This document shows, one piece after another, positions 51,165-52,625 of a stretch of 52,625 nt of DNA. A program made the position numbers and the translations under genes. Origin of the DNA: Streptomyces camponoticapitis (GTDB lineage Bacteria > Actinomycetota > Actinomycetes > Streptomycetales > Streptomycetaceae); the NCBI RefSeq assembly GCF_014646115.1, contig NZ_BMMV01000037.1, positions 1 through 52,625 on the forward strand, read 5' to 3'. Positions within the stretch are counted from its first letter, which is position 1. Each line of letters starts with the position of its first letter. Below the pieces are notes generated by a model that was not told where the DNA came from, did not search any database, and was given only the letters and a program-made list of their open reading frames with translations.

Positions 51165-52271
51165 TCAACCGGGCGACGGCTGGGCCAACTCGTCGTAGAC
51201 GCTGAGCACTTGGGCGATCGTGTGGTCCTCCGTCGGCCATGTCGCCGCGCGGACCGGCCCGGCCGCCGCGAGTTCGGCCCGCCGTCCGGGATCGGCCAGC
51301 AGCCGTGTCACCGTGTCCGCGAGGGAGGCGGCGTCCCCGTACGGGACCAACTCCGCCGCCTCGCCGACCAGTTCGGGTACGGCGCCGACGGCCGTGGCGA
51401 CCAGGGGGACACCGAGGCGCAGCGCTTCCTGGGCCAGCAGCGAGCGGGCCTCCCAGCGGCTGGGAAGAAGAGCGATGTCGGCGGCCGCGAGGAGCCCGCT
51501 CACGTCGTCGCGCCGGCCGACGAGGCTGACCGGCAGGCCCTCGTTGTCGATCCGCCCCTGGAGCAGGGCCCGTTCAGGGCCCTCGCCCGCGATGACCAGG
51601 AGCGGTTCGGGATCGAGGCCGCGCCATGTCCTCGCGGCGTCCAGCAGGGTGCCGTAACCCCGGTCGGGTACGAGGCTGCCGACCGCCATCAGCAACGGCC
51701 GTCCCACCGCGCCCAGTTCGGCGCGGGCCTTACCGTCGGCGTCGCACTCGTCCTCCGCGTCGACCGCGGGGGCCCGGCGCGGGGCCGGGACCGCGACCGG
51801 CGCGAGGCGCGCGTCGCGGGCGCCGCGCTCGCGGGCCCGGTCGACCAGCTCGGACGAGGCGCCGAGCACAACTGTCGCCGCTCTGACGGCTCTTCGCTCG
51901 AGAAGCCGCAGCAGATGGCCGCGCGGCCCGTCCGCGTGCACGCGGGTGTGCCAGGTGACGACGAGCGGCACGCGCCGCCCGCCGAGGGCGACCGCCGCGC
52001 GTACGGCCGCGTGCAGTCCGTGCGCGTGCACCACGTCGGCGGTGGCGCAGACGGCCCGCAGCGCCGCGAGGGAGACGGGGTCGCCGCGCCGGGCCACCGG
52101 CACATGATCGGCGCCACAGCCCCGGAAGTCGTACGTCCGTTCCAGCGAGTCCGGCGCACAGACGGTGACACGTACACCACGGGCGACGAGTCCGGCCGCC
52201 AGCGATCTGACGTGCGCGCTGCTGCCCGCACTGCCACCGCCGAGGACCTGGACCGTACGCAGTTGTGTCAC
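51165..52271 (-). CDS. Glycosyltransferase, GT4 family
   Basis: A 368-aa protein from GTG 52271 (AGGAG 10 nt upstream). Acceptor domain: QVLGGGSAGSSAHVRSLAAGL; donor domain: LMAVGSLVPDRGYGTLLDAA, GRRDDVSGLLAAADIALLPSRWEARSLLAQEALRLGVPLVATAVGAVPELV (in pieces, EX7E: E-x-R...E). Related to WbpA/WcaI and mycothiol-type GT4 enzymes. Sugar donor unknown. No second glycan gene adjacent. Confidence 0.82.
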   Translation of the reverse strand: MTQLRTVQVLGGGSAGSSAHVRSLAAGLVARGVRVTVCAPDSLERTYDFRGCGADHVPVARRGDPVSLAALRAVCATADVVHAHGLHAAVRAAVALGGRRVPLVVTWHTRVHADGPRGHLLRLLERRAVRAATVVLGASSELVDRARERGARDARLAPVAVPAPRRAPAVDAEDECDADGKARAELGAVGRPLLMAVGSLVPDRGYGTLLDAARTWRGLDPEPLLVIAGEGPERALLQGRIDNEGLPVSLVGRRDDVSGLLAAADIALLPSRWEARSLLAQEALRLGVPLVATAVGAVPELVGEAAELVPYGDAASLADTVTRLLADPGRRAELAAAGPVRAATWPTEDHTIAQVLSVYDELAQPSPG

Positions 52272-52391
52272 GTGGCCAGGGCTCCTGTTTCCGGTGGTGT
52301 GTGCCGTCCCCAAGGATGCCAGCCGGTACGGACCCTCCCGCACCGAGGGGGCGTCGCGGGTGTGTCGATCGGTACGGCCCCCGCCCGATAT

Positions 52392-52427
52392 CACTCACAC
52401 GAGTGACGTCGGGGCGCGCCCCGACGT
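52392..52427. promoter_or_regulatory. Two adjacent palindromes upstream of the glycosyltransferase
   Basis: CACTC-ACAC-GAGTG (52392-52405) abuts a perfect 22-bp GC-rich palindrome (52406-52427, ACGTCGGGGCG mirrored). They lie 121-156 nt upstream of the minus-strand glycosyltransferase start. The remaining 52428-52625 holds no recognisable gene; the plus-strand gene that would follow lies outside the window. Confidence 0.4.
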
Positions 52428-52625
52428 ACGGTACCGGCCGGAGCGCGGGCGGCCGCGCGCCGCCGTTAGGCCCGCGACGATCCGTCGGACAGGAGCTGGG
52501 GCGGGTTTCGGAAGTAGCGTCGTCCGCCCGCAGCGCGTGAGCCGGACGGGACTTCTGAAACACGCCCTAGGCTTGTTCTTTAACCTCCGGCCGTCCCGTA
52601 CCGACGCAGGTTGATCTCGGTTCAG

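Overview
The window is chromosomal DNA from a high-GC actinobacterium, almost certainly a Streptomyces. Evidence: very high third-position GC, frequent GTG starts, several probable leaderless promoters, a SepF-like SflA protein, streptogrisin-type proteases, a sortase-E (LAxTG) surface protein and an orphan parA-scpA-scpB-rluB-cmk-der block. I recognise about 43 genes. No rRNA, tRNA, CRISPR array, insertion sequence, integrase or prophage was seen. Gene order resembles, from memory, a conserved arm-proximal core region of Streptomyces chromosomes.

Layout. 0.1-4.2 kb: a leaderless CitB/DcuR-type response regulator, a secreted lytic polysaccharide monooxygenase with a sortase anchor, a secreted lipase and a methyltransferase. 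4.2-8.8 kb: a coupled, probably LexA-controlled mutasome pair (a Y-family, ImuB-like protein lacking catalytic carboxylates, and a DnaE2-type polymerase). 9.1-11.6 kb: two paralogous secreted streptogrisin proteases. 11.8-14.7 kb: DUF1684 and Cys-tailed DUF5685 proteins, divergent from sflA. 14.7-19.5 kb: glutaryl-CoA dehydrogenase-like enzyme, a 14-TM MFS exporter, a PAP2 phosphatase and an I78 protease inhibitor. 19.8-24.0 kb: a GT4 glycosyltransferase coupled to an unknown protein, then two coupled proteins of unknown function.

24.1-28.7 kb holds housekeeping genes on the minus strand: der, a plsC-like acyltransferase, cmk, tyrA and aroH. 28.8-34.1 kb is the most interesting accessory block: pnuC, nadR-like, nrtR-like Nudix regulator, ADP-ribosylglycohydrolase and a YcgL-type nucleotidyltransferase, packed with 4-nt overlaps or a 3-nt gap behind one promoter that carries a perfect 7-3-7 palindrome; a second YcgL-type nucleotidyltransferase faces it. 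The block looks like an NAD(ADP-ribose) salvage, sensing and de-ADP-ribosylation unit linked to nucleotidyl transfer.

34.1-39.1 kb is the parA-RHH-scpA-scpB-rluB operon for chromosome segregation and ribosome maturation. 39.4-45.7 kb has alanine dehydrogenase, an AfsR-like STAND ATPase with TPRs, an ADP-ribose pyrophosphatase and CTP synthase. 46.3-52.3 kb has a GH15 glucoamylase/trehalase-type enzyme, a TDT-family transporter, a leaderless PucR regulator and a GT4 glycosyltransferase. Genes are separated by strong GC-rich hairpin terminators, mostly between convergent genes.
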